Positions 6,364-11,178 of a stretch of 11,178 bases of DNA are shown here, in pieces (the stretch's first letter is position 1; the number at the start of each line of letters is the position of its first letter). The position numbers and the translations under genes were made by a program. Source of the DNA: CAYGZA01 sp964354135 (GTDB taxonomy: Bacteria > Planctomycetota > Planctomycetia > Pirellulales > Thermoguttaceae); contig CAYGZA010000230.1 of assembly GCA_964354135.1 (NCBI GenBank), positions 1 to 11,178 of the forward strand, in the 5' to 3' direction. Under the pieces are notes generated by a model, which worked only from the letters and a program-made list of their open reading frames with translations, ran no database searches and had not been told where the DNA came from.

Positions 6364-6858
6364 ATGCCGGCGAAGTCGCCCAAGGATTTTTCGCTCCGCT
6401 TTGTGCAGGTTCCGCTGCCGCCCTTGGAGCGATTCGACCAGTATCTAAGGTCGCGCGGGAAGCGCGTCACCCAGCAGCGCCGGCTGGTCGTCGAGCAGGT
6501 CTTCAGCCACCACGATCATTTCGACGCCGACGAGCTCTTGGCCCACCTCCAGGAGTCGATCGCCGGGCGCAAGCTCAGCCGGCCGACGGTCTACCGCACG
6601 CTGACCGAGCTGGTCGACGCGGGGCTGCTGCGCAAGATGACCCTCGGGGGGCGCAGCGTGTTCGAGCACGAGTACGGGTACCCACGGCACGATCACCTCT
6701 ACTGCCAGGTCTGCAACGCCCTGATCGAGTTCCACAGCGGGGCCCTGGAGCGGCTCCGCGACGAGGTGGCGCGGCAGCACGATTTCGAGGTCCTAGGCCA
6801 CCGCATGTTCGTCAGCGGGATCTGCGCCGCGTGCCGCCGCCGGCAGAGAGGAAAGTGA
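6364..6858 (+). CDS. fur: Fur-family metal-responsive transcriptional regulator
   Basis: The product is 164 residues. A winged-helix DNA-binding domain (about 20-95) contains RGKRVTQQRRLVVEQVF, the metal-ligand-bearing HHDHFDADELL (49-59) and the recognition helix RPTVYRTLTEL (73-83). The dimerisation domain begins RHDHLYCQVCNALIEF (108-123). C114/C117 and C154/C157 are the two CxxC pairs of the structural zinc site found in many Fur proteins. The protein carries a slightly long N-terminus (MPAKSPKDFSLRF...) before the canonical domain. No strong ribosome binding site precedes ATG 6364, and translation may depend on coupling with flgM 20 nt upstream. Whether it senses iron, zinc, manganese or peroxide (Fur, Zur, Mur, PerR) cannot be settled here. 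It converges on the reductase-like gene at 6904. Confidence 0.88.
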   Translation: MPAKSPKDFSLRFVQVPLPPLERFDQYLRSRGKRVTQQRRLVVEQVFSHHDHFDADELLAHLQESIAGRKLSRPTVYRTLTELVDAGLLRKMTLGGRSVFEHEYGYPRHDHLYCQVCNALIEFHSGALERLRDEVARQHDFEVLGHRMFVSGICAACRRRQRGK

Positions 6859-6862
6859 CGGG

Positions 6863-6904
6863 CGCCGGCCTCCGGCCCCTCGTTCCTGGCCCTCGGCCCC
6901 TGTT
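6863..6904 (+). repeat. Degenerate heptanucleotide tract between convergent genes
   Basis: The 45-nt gap between the fur stop and the reductase stop can be read as six 7-nt units: cgccggc, ctccggc, ccctcgt, tcctggc, cctcggc, ccctgtt. Four end in GGC, and the C/T-rich first four positions resemble the cctggcc/cctagcc units of the tract at 11126-11160. It is much less regular than the other tracts and could be coincidence in a C-rich spacer. Confidence 0.4.
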
Positions 6905-8013
6905 CAGACGTATTCCCAGTCCTTCAGCCACTGGTAGTGGTAGGGCAGGTTGGCCCAGGCGCGGTCCATGGCGCGGTCCAGCTCGGCCTTCTCCTGCGCA
7001 TCCAGCTCGCGGCGCTCCTTGACGGCCAGGGCCACGTTGTCGACCTGCTGGGGCGCAATCATCCCGGGAATGGGGGCAGTGATCGCCGGGTTGCAGAGGA
7101 TGTAGCGGATGGCCAGCCGGGCGATCCGGTTGTCTTCCTCGGCATGGGGATCGTCCGGGGCGCTGGTGCCCTTGAAGACCGAGTTGCTGGCAAAGGGCTT
7201 GATGCCGAACCAGCCCACGCCGTGTTTCTGCATGGACGCCCAGAGCCCGTTCGCGTCCTCGACGACCTTGGTCTTGGCCGTGTAGGGCGTGACGATCACC
7301 TCCATCTGCTCGGGGTACTTCTCGATGAGCTTCTTGATGTGCGGCCTGTCGTGCGAGGAGATGCCGGTGAAGCGGGCCCGGCCGCTCTTCTTGGCCCAAG
7401 CCAGGGCCTTGACCACCTCCTCGATCGTGGCCTCGTCGTGCTGGCCGCTCTGCTCCAGGCAGGTGATCCGCCAGAGGTCCACGTACTCCAGGCCGGCGTC
7501 CTTCAGCCCGCGGTCGAAACCCTCCTTGAGCTTCGCCAGAGTGCGGCACTCCGGGTTGCGGACCTCGACCTCGGCGAAAGAGCAGCCGAGGTGCATCCGG
7601 TCGCGGCGGCCTTGGAGGGCCTTCGCGTAGGCGAGGACTTCGCCGGTGGTGCAGGCGTCGACGTAGTTCATGCCGCGCTCGATCGCGCGGCTCACGACGT
7701 CGGCGCGGTTGGCCTGGAACGCGGGATTGCCCAGATCGACGTTGCCCCAGGCGTTGCCCTGGGTCATTCCCGCGACGACCGCGTCGATCCGCTTCCAGTG
7801 TCCCCCCAGGCAGACGGCCGAGATCATCATGACGGTCTTGCCGCAGCGGCGATACTCCATGTCGGGGTTGTAGTTGAGGATCTTGCTCGTATCGGCCTTT
7901 TCCGGATTGCCGGCGTGGATGGCCGCCGTAGGGGTGAGGGCCGCCGCCGCGCCCGCCGTGAGGATCGCCCCGTCGCGGACAAACTGCCGCCGCGTCAGTT
8001 CTCGTGGGCCCAT
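6904..8013 (-). CDS. Tat-exported aldo/keto reductase-like protein with a degenerate active site
   Basis: The product is 369 residues. ATG 8013 has AAGGAG 8 nt upstream; an in-frame ATG at 8049 lacks this. The N-terminus LTRRQFVRDG is a twin-arginine motif (RR at 8-9) followed by a hydrophobic stretch rich in Ala and Thr ending AIHA, so the folded protein is exported by Tat. The rest follows the aldo/keto reductase TIM barrel: EYRRCGKTVMMISAVCLGG, AIERGMNYVDACT (Asp119), LEYVDLWRITC (about 176-185), RFTGISSHD, GIKPFAS and PAITAPIPGM. Only the Asp of the usual Asp-Tyr-Lys-His tetrad is clear. The positions near TTGE, HLGCS and WRITC do not offer the expected Tyr, Lys and His. Its reaction is therefore uncertain; similar Tat-signal paralogues are common in planctomycetes. 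A promoter lies at 8077-8106. Confidence 0.85.
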   Translation of the reverse strand: MGPRELTRRQFVRDGAILTAGAAAALTPTAAIHAGNPEKADTSKILNYNPDMEYRRCGKTVMMISAVCLGGHWKRIDAVVAGMTQGNAWGNVDLGNPAFQANRADVVSRAIERGMNYVDACTTGEVLAYAKALQGRRDRMHLGCSFAEVEVRNPECRTLAKLKEGFDRGLKDAGLEYVDLWRITCLEQSGQHDEATIEEVVKALAWAKKSGRARFTGISSHDRPHIKKLIEKYPEQMEVIVTPYTAKTKVVEDANGLWASMQKHGVGWFGIKPFASNSVFKGTSAPDDPHAEEDNRIARLAIRYILCNPAITAPIPGMIAPQQVDNVALAVKERRELDAQEKAELDRAMDRAWANLPYHYQWLKDWEYV

Positions 8014-8076
8014 CGAGGAGTCTCCTTGTGCTTGCGGGATAAATCGCACTCAGTGCAGAGCAGGTACACGGTAGTG

Positions 8077-8106
8077 AGTATACAGGAGGGAGGACATCAG
8101 TGCCAG
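8077..8106 (-). promoter_or_regulatory. Putative promoter of the Tat aldo/keto reductase-like gene
   Basis: On the minus strand CTGGCA (8106-8101, four of six matches) and TATACT (8082-8077, five of six matches) are 18 nt apart. Transcription would start near 8070, about 57 nt before the ATG at 8013. The -35 box lies inside the start of the plus-strand ABC-ATPase stub. Confidence 0.4.
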
Positions 8107-8249
8107 TGCGAAAGCGGCCCACGCGCCCGGCCGACCGGATCGTGGTCCTCGACGAAGGCCGCGCGATCGAAGAGGGCCCGCCGGAGCAGGTCCTCGATGA
8201 CCCTCAGATGCCGCGCACGCAGCGGCTCTTGAGTCAGGTGCTCATGTGA
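8100..8249 (+). pseudogene. C-terminal stub of an amino-acid ABC transporter ATPase (GlnQ type)
   Basis: The short frame GTG 8100 to TGA 8249 has 49 codons. From 8130 it reads ADRIVVLDEGRAIEEG, then PPEQVLDDPQ and RTQRLLSQVL. This is the standard C-terminal end of polar amino-acid ABC transporter ATP-binding proteins (ADRVxxMDxGxIVEEGPP..., NPQHxRTxxFLSxVL). The first ten residues (VPVRKRPTRP) do not belong to that family. The Walker A, signature, Walker B and H-loop parts are missing, with no trace just upstream. A strong purine stretch (aggagggagga, 8084-8094) sits before the GTG, so the stub may still be translated, but it cannot be an ATPase. Probably a relic of a deletion or rearrangement joining the reductase gene to this end. 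Confidence 0.65.
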
Positions 8250-8463
8250 CGAAAGCGCGTCGCCAGGCGCGACCCGGGAGACGAAACGGTCTCCAAACCC
8301 GGCCCGAGAGTTGTGTTTTCGGCCGGCTCCTCGGGATTCCCTCGGTTTCTCGGCGGAGGGGGATTTCCTTCTTCGCGGCAGCAGACCATAATCGCGTTCG
8401 TAACGTTTGAGTTGATTCTGCTGCGTGGGCTGGAGGTTCAACGGCGACCCGAGGAGCCAAGCC

Positions 8464-9744
8464 ATGTCGGACAAGTGGTTTTACGCAAGAAAAGGTGGCG
8501 AGCGTTCCGGACCTGTGACGGAGGATGAGATACGCCGGTTGGCGCTATCTGGCGAGCTTCGACCGACCGATCTGGCGTGGAAGGAAGGCATGCCCGATTG
8601 GGTTCCGGTAAGCGAGAGCGGGATTCTTCCAGTGACTCCCGCCCCAAGCCCGTCGCAACCGTGGGATCCGGATGCCATTTTCTTTTTCAGTATTCTGTTT
8701 GGCCCGGTCTGGCTGGGGATCATGGGCGCGCTGAACGCGCGCCGGTTGCAGATGCGTCTACGCGTCCTGCCTGCAATCACGTGCGTGGTAGGTGCGACTA
8801 TTCTCGCCGCCCTGCTTTGGGGATACGTCGTACGCTCGAACTCCCTCGGTATTTCCACGTTCTTGCTCGGTTCCATCTTCCTCCGTTCCATCATCGCCGC
8901 CGGGTTTCTGGTACTACAATTCGTGGTCGCTTTGGTGGCTTACGGCACGTCCAGCGGGTACTGGGACTCCCAAACAGGTCACTTCAATCGTTACCGCAAG
9001 AGCGGCGGCCGGGAAGCCGGCTGGCTGGTTCCAAGCGTAGGCGGCAGCGCATGGACAATACTCGTTCTCCTGGTCGTCTTCGCGGCGCCCGCCCTACCGG
9101 CGCTTACACCGCGCGCGGTATGCCAACGGTTTGCCAATGCAGCGTCCCTGAACGAAGCGAAGAAATGCACCACGACGGACCTGTGGCCGGTTCTCGCTGC
9201 GCGCGATGCTTTCAGGGAAGGTCCCGGCGCCGACGCGGGTTTCAGCGAGACGCTCGAACTAACGCAGGATGCGGATTCCCCGGATGGCAATGGCCGTCGT
9301 GTCGGCTACGTTCTGTACTGGCAACAGAAGGGTAAGGCGGCGACCATAGAGGGGTTCTTTCACGTCGTGGACGACGGCGGATGGTGGAGGCTCAAGCAGT
9401 GGGGCTGCACGTCCTTCAACAACCAGCGGATCCCGGCGGGGCTTGGTGTGATATCAGACGGGCGCGATTATCAGGAGCTGCTCCAACGGTTTCTGAGCCC
9501 GGCCAACACCCGGAAGCCCTGGCGGGACGTGACGTTCGGGGAGATGCTCCAACGTGCAGTAGGCCAGTGGACGCCGCGAGACGTCTTGGAATGGTTCGCG
9601 GGGTGTCTAGGGGGGGTAACAGGATGGGCAAGAGAGCATTGGATCGAGTTGTCCTTGGCAACGATAACCTTAGCGATAGGCTTCTTGGCCGTTCGCTGGG
9701 TGTCGTTTGTGAGACGGCGAAACGGATCGAAGAAGGCGTCGTGA
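8464..9744 (+). CDS. GYF_2-domain multi-pass membrane protein
   Basis: The product is 426 residues. ATG 8464 has GAGGAG 7 nt upstream; GTG 8425 is in frame but lacks a site. Residues 4-50 are a GYF_2 domain: WFYARKGGERSGPVTEDEI, then LRPTDLAWKEGMPDWVP. A Pro-rich linker (56-70) leads to hydrophobic segments at about 71-93, 101-121, 128-161 and 196-213. A soluble part (about 214-390) contains FANAASLNEAKKC, LYWQQKGKAATIEGFFHVVD and GGWWRLKQWGC, suggestive of a small beta-rich domain of unknown type. A last membrane helix (396-412) and a basic tail (VRRRNGSKKAS) end the protein. GYF_2 domains are thought to mediate protein contacts, and in planctomycetes they are often fused to membrane regions. 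No catalytic motif is seen. A terminator follows. Confidence 0.8.
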   Translation: MSDKWFYARKGGERSGPVTEDEIRRLALSGELRPTDLAWKEGMPDWVPVSESGILPVTPAPSPSQPWDPDAIFFFSILFGPVWLGIMGALNARRLQMRLRVLPAITCVVGATILAALLWGYVVRSNSLGISTFLLGSIFLRSIIAAGFLVLQFVVALVAYGTSSGYWDSQTGHFNRYRKSGGREAGWLVPSVGGSAWTILVLLVVFAAPALPALTPRAVCQRFANAASLNEAKKCTTTDLWPVLAARDAFREGPGADAGFSETLELTQDADSPDGNGRRVGYVLYWQQKGKAATIEGFFHVVDDGGWWRLKQWGCTSFNNQRIPAGLGVISDGRDYQELLQRFLSPANTRKPWRDVTFGEMLQRAVGQWTPRDVLEWFAGCLGGVTGWAREHWIELSLATITLAIGFLAVRWVSFVRRRNGSKKAS

Positions 9745-9772
9745 ACTCTCCCTGCTGCTTCAGTCGCCGCAG

Positions 9773-9801
9773 GGTGGGACGAAGCCCCACCATTCTTTCT
9801 A
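9773..9801 (+). terminator. Probable intrinsic terminator of the GYF_2 gene
   Basis: GGTGGG (9773-9778) and CCCACC (9786-9791) form a 6-bp stem around the loop acgaagc. The stem is followed by attctttcta, a T-rich though interrupted tail. It lies about 30 nt after the stop codon at 9744. Confidence 0.5.
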
Positions 9802-9821
9802 GGGTCGGAAGGACCATGAAC

Positions 9822-9867
9822 GGCGGATCGGTCCGCTGGTCGTGAGAGCGACCGCAACGGATCCGCC
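9822..9867 (+). other. Nested hairpin in the GYF_2-polA intergenic region
   Basis: GGCGGATC (9822-9829) pairs with GATCCGCC (9860-9867) over 8 bp. Inside it GGTCG (9838-9842) pairs with CGACC (9849-9853). The T-poor flanks argue against a terminator. It may be a structured RNA, a protein-binding palindrome or part of a dispersed extragenic repeat. Confidence 0.4.
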
Positions 9868-9890
9868 CGCATTACGCGCGGATCTACGGT

Positions 9891-9930
9891 CTCGGCTGTG
9901 CGGCGCCTCGGACAGCCGAGGGCGGCTGTC
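9891..9930 (+). promoter_or_regulatory. Mutually exclusive hairpins upstream of polA
   Basis: Three segments compete. A is CTCGGCTGT (9891-9899), B is GACAGCCGAG (9911-9920) and C is CGGCTGTC (9923-9930). A with B makes a perfect 9-bp stem with a 12-nt loop; B with C makes a perfect 8-bp stem with the tetraloop AGGG. Both cannot form at once, as in an attenuator or switch. The proposed polA promoter lies downstream, so the element may belong to the tail of the GYF_2 transcript. It may equally be a dispersed repeat. Confidence 0.4.
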
Positions 9931-9991
9931 CCACACGTGGGCTTTGCCTTGCCCCAGCCAACCGGCCGGATGGCACACTCGGGGACGCGTG

Positions 9992-10000
9992 TGCTACGAT
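9992..10000 (+). promoter_or_regulatory. Putative extended -10 promoter of polA
   Basis: TGCTACGAT (9992-10000) is an extended -10 element (TG, one base, TACGAT). GGCACA, 17 nt upstream (9972-9977), is a weak -35 with three matches. The start of transcription would fall at or next to the A of ATG 10008, and no proper ribosome binding site precedes that ATG. Together these suggest a leaderless mRNA. Confidence 0.35.
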
Positions 10001-10007
10001 GAGGTCT

Positions 10008-11178
10008 ATGGCCAAACGCCCCCGCCAGAAATCGCTTTTCGGACCCGACGAAAGTCGAGGGGCGAGAGTCGAGGGGCGAGAGCGAGAAGCACCCGCTGAT
10101 GCCCTTGACTCTCGACACTCGAGTCTCGACTCTCCGCTGGCCGCCCAGGACGAGCCGCCGCCCGAGAGCCTCCAGGGGCAGACCGTCTACGTGGTCGATG
10201 CCCACTCCCTGATCCACCAGGTGTTCCACGCCCTGCCGGAAATGACCAGCCCACAGGGCGAGCCGGTCGGGGCGGTCTTCGGCTTCGCCCGGGACCTGTT
10301 CTTCCTCATGGAGAAAAAGCGGCCGGACTATCTCTTTTGCGCGTTCGACCTGCCGGGCAAGACCTTCCGGCACCGGCTGTTCGACCAGTACAAGATCAAC
10401 CGGCCGGAGATGCACGTCGACCTGGTGCCGCAGATTGCCGCCATCTACCGGATGATCGCGGCCTTGGGCGTTCCTGCGGTCGCCTGCGAGTCCTTTGAGG
10501 CCGACGACGTGTTGGCCACCGTCGCTCGGATCGTTGACGAGCGCGGCGGCCAGTGCTACCTCGTGACCGGCGACAAGGACTGCCGGCAACTGATCACCGA
10601 TCGCGTGAGGGTGTACAACATCCGCAAGGATGCGGCGTTCGACCGCGAGGCACTGCGAGTGGAATGGGGGATCGCGCCGGAGCAGGTCGTGGATTTTCAG
10701 TCCCTCGTGGGCGATCCGACCGACAACGTCCCCGGCGTCCCGCTCATCGGTCCGAAGCTGGCCCAGCAGCTCTTGGAGAAGTACGGCACACTGGAAGGGG
10801 TGTTCGAGCACGCCCACGAAGTCTCCGGCGAGAAACGCAAGCAGAACCTGCTCGAAGGCCGGGAGCAGGCCCTCCTGAGCCGCAACCTGGTGCGGCTGGA
10901 TGCCCACGTCCCGTGCGCGATTCCCTGGAGCGCGGCCCGGACCCGACGGGTCGATCGCCAGCGCTTGCGGGAACTCTTCCGGCGGTTCGGGTTCCGCAGC
11001 CTGGCCGACCAGGCCGAAGGACTCGGGGTTCAGGGTTCAGGGTTCAGGGAAGAAGGTGCTAGGGATCAGGGGCTAGGGACTAGAGACGAGGATCGCGGCG
11101 TGAGGCAGACAGGTGATTATTCTCCCCTGGCCCCTAGCCCCCAGCCCCTAGCCCCTGACGGCAGCCCAACCTGCTCAT
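10008..11178 (+). CDS. polA: DNA polymerase I, N-terminal part with 5'-nuclease domain (3' end outside window)
   Basis: The frame stays open to the right edge (390 codons seen). Residues 58-335 are the 5'-3' exonuclease domain that removes RNA primers and flaps in replication and repair. The metal-ligand acidic residues are visible: VVDAHSLIH (Asp64), FCAFDLPG (Asp114), FEADDVLA (Glu164, Asp166, Asp167), VTGDKDCRQL (Asp189, Asp191) and VGDPTDNVPG (Asp236, Asp239). A helix-hairpin-helix VPGVPLIGPKLAQQLL (241-256) follows, as does the YKINRPEM loop. The polymerase domain is not yet reached. Two extra stretches are odd: about 57 residues before the domain (16-43 from a heptamer tract) and residues 340-385 after it, from another tract at the domain junction. 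ATG 9999 is also in frame. The start is therefore uncertain by three codons. Confidence 0.9.
   Translation, partial: MAKRPRQKSLFGPDESRGARVEGREREAPADALDSRHSSLDSPLAAQDEPPPESLQGQTVYVVDAHSLIHQVFHALPEMTSPQGEPVGAVFGFARDLFFLMEKKRPDYLFCAFDLPGKTFRHRLFDQYKINRPEMHVDLVPQIAAIYRMIAALGVPAVACESFEADDVLATVARIVDERGGQCYLVTGDKDCRQLITDRVRVYNIRKDAAFDREALRVEWGIAPEQVVDFQSLVGDPTDNVPGVPLIGPKLAQQLLEKYGTLEGVFEHAHEVSGEKRKQNLLEGREQALLSRNLVRLDAHVPCAIPWSAARTRRVDRQRLRELFRRFGFRSLADQAEGLGVQGSGFREEGARDQGLGTRDEDRGVRQTGDYSPLAPSPQPLAPDGSPTCS
10053..10135 (+). repeat. Two inverted heptamer arms around a core, inside the polA N-terminus
   Basis: The left arm reads agtcgag, gggcgag, agtcgag, gggcgag, agcgaga from 10053. The right arm reads actctcg, acactcg, agtctcg, actctcc (10108-10135), which is the reverse complement of the same CGAGAGT-type unit. 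The core between them (about 20 nt, gcacccgctgatgcccttg) is unrelated. The arms could pair into an imperfect hairpin. In the polA frame the tract encodes residues 16-43 with no stop. Confidence 0.85.
11026..11160 (+). repeat. Two inverted heptamer arms around a core, in the polA interdomain linker
   Basis: The left arm is nine 7-nt units in unbroken phase (11026-11088): gggttca three times, gggaaga, aggtgct, agggatc, aggggct, agggact, agagacg. The right arm (11126-11160) is cctggcc, cctagcc, cccagcc, cctagcc, cctgacg. The arms are inverted: TCAGGGGCTAGGG (11066-11078) is exactly complementary to CCCTAGCCCCTGA (11146-11158). The core of about 37 nt is not repetitive. Read in the polA frame it encodes residues 340-385 without a stop, although TAG and TGA occur in other frames. 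Confidence 0.9.

Noticed and set aside
6937..8232. Long plus-strand frame antisense to the reductase-like gene
   Set aside because: It mirrors the real minus-strand gene; its translation shows no recognisable domain.
8250..8463. Terminator or small gene between the ATPase stub and the GYF_2 gene
   Set aside because: There is a 6-bp stem GGAGAC/GTCTCC (8277-8294), but no T run follows, and no frame with a ribosome binding site. The CATAAT at 8387-8392 has no convincing -35.
9971..9987. Sigma-54 promoter, from TGGCAC at 9971-9976
   Set aside because: The required GC at the -12 element is absent at the right distance.
9471..10907. Long minus-strand frame covering the end of the GYF_2 gene, the spacer and polA
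   Set aside because: It runs antisense to polA, which shows all catalytic acidic residues, and crosses the intergenic hairpins. No family features.
1..11178. Insertion sequences, prophage, integrase or tRNA-linked attachment sites
   Set aside because: No transposase, integrase or tRNA was recognised on either strand, and no terminal inverted repeats with target duplications were seen apart from the heptamer arms.

Overview
This is a GC-rich bacterial window with about ten protein genes, two of them cut by the window edges. The gene content suggests a planctomycete (Planctomycetota, perhaps Pirellulales). It has a secreted two-domain acetyl-xylan-esterase-like hydrolase, a Tat-exported aldo/keto-reductase-like protein, an exported EF-hand protein with Pro/Gly-rich linkers and a Lys-rich tail, a GYF_2-domain membrane protein, and a FliA/WhiG sigma factor with FlgM. 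This assignment is inferred from gene content; no rRNA or marker was compared.

Layout. 1-560: the 3' end of a FliA/WhiG-type sigma factor gene (+), then a HicB-type antitoxin gene (+) preceded by a 10-codon stub that looks like an internally deleted hicA. 557-1189 (-): a DUF2007-like protein with two four-cysteine zinc clusters and a C-terminal membrane anchor. 1357-3792 (+): a large esterase whose N-terminus, ahead of the signal peptide, is encoded by a heptanucleotide repeat. 3841-4053 (-): a small basic hypothetical protein. 4246-5505 (-): an EF-hand protein with a clear intrinsic terminator. 5506-6064: a divergent intergenic region with one good promoter. 6065-6858 (+): flgM and a Fur-family regulator, probably one operon. 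6904-8013 (-): a Tat-exported aldo/keto-reductase-like protein. 8100-8249 (+): the C-terminal stub of an amino-acid ABC transporter ATPase. 8464-9744 (+): a GYF_2 membrane protein. 9745-10007: a terminator and several strong hairpins. 10008-end (+): the 5' part of polA.

The most striking feature cuts across the genes. Tracts of 7-nt units with different sequences occur at 1411-1501, 6863-6904 (degenerate), 10053-10135 and 11026-11160. Three lie inside protein genes and are read through without a stop. They occupy places where extra peptide should be tolerated: before a signal peptide, before the PolA 5'-nuclease domain, and just after that domain. Both polA tracts have the same design: two oppositely oriented heptamer arms around a short unrelated core. 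The format recalls the heptanucleotide STRR repeats of filamentous cyanobacteria.

Functional links. The sigma factor and FlgM are a natural sigma/anti-sigma pair for flagellar gene control, although they lie 6 kb apart here. FlgM and the Fur-family regulator are probably co-transcribed. Most other genes look like independent units with their own ribosome binding sites.
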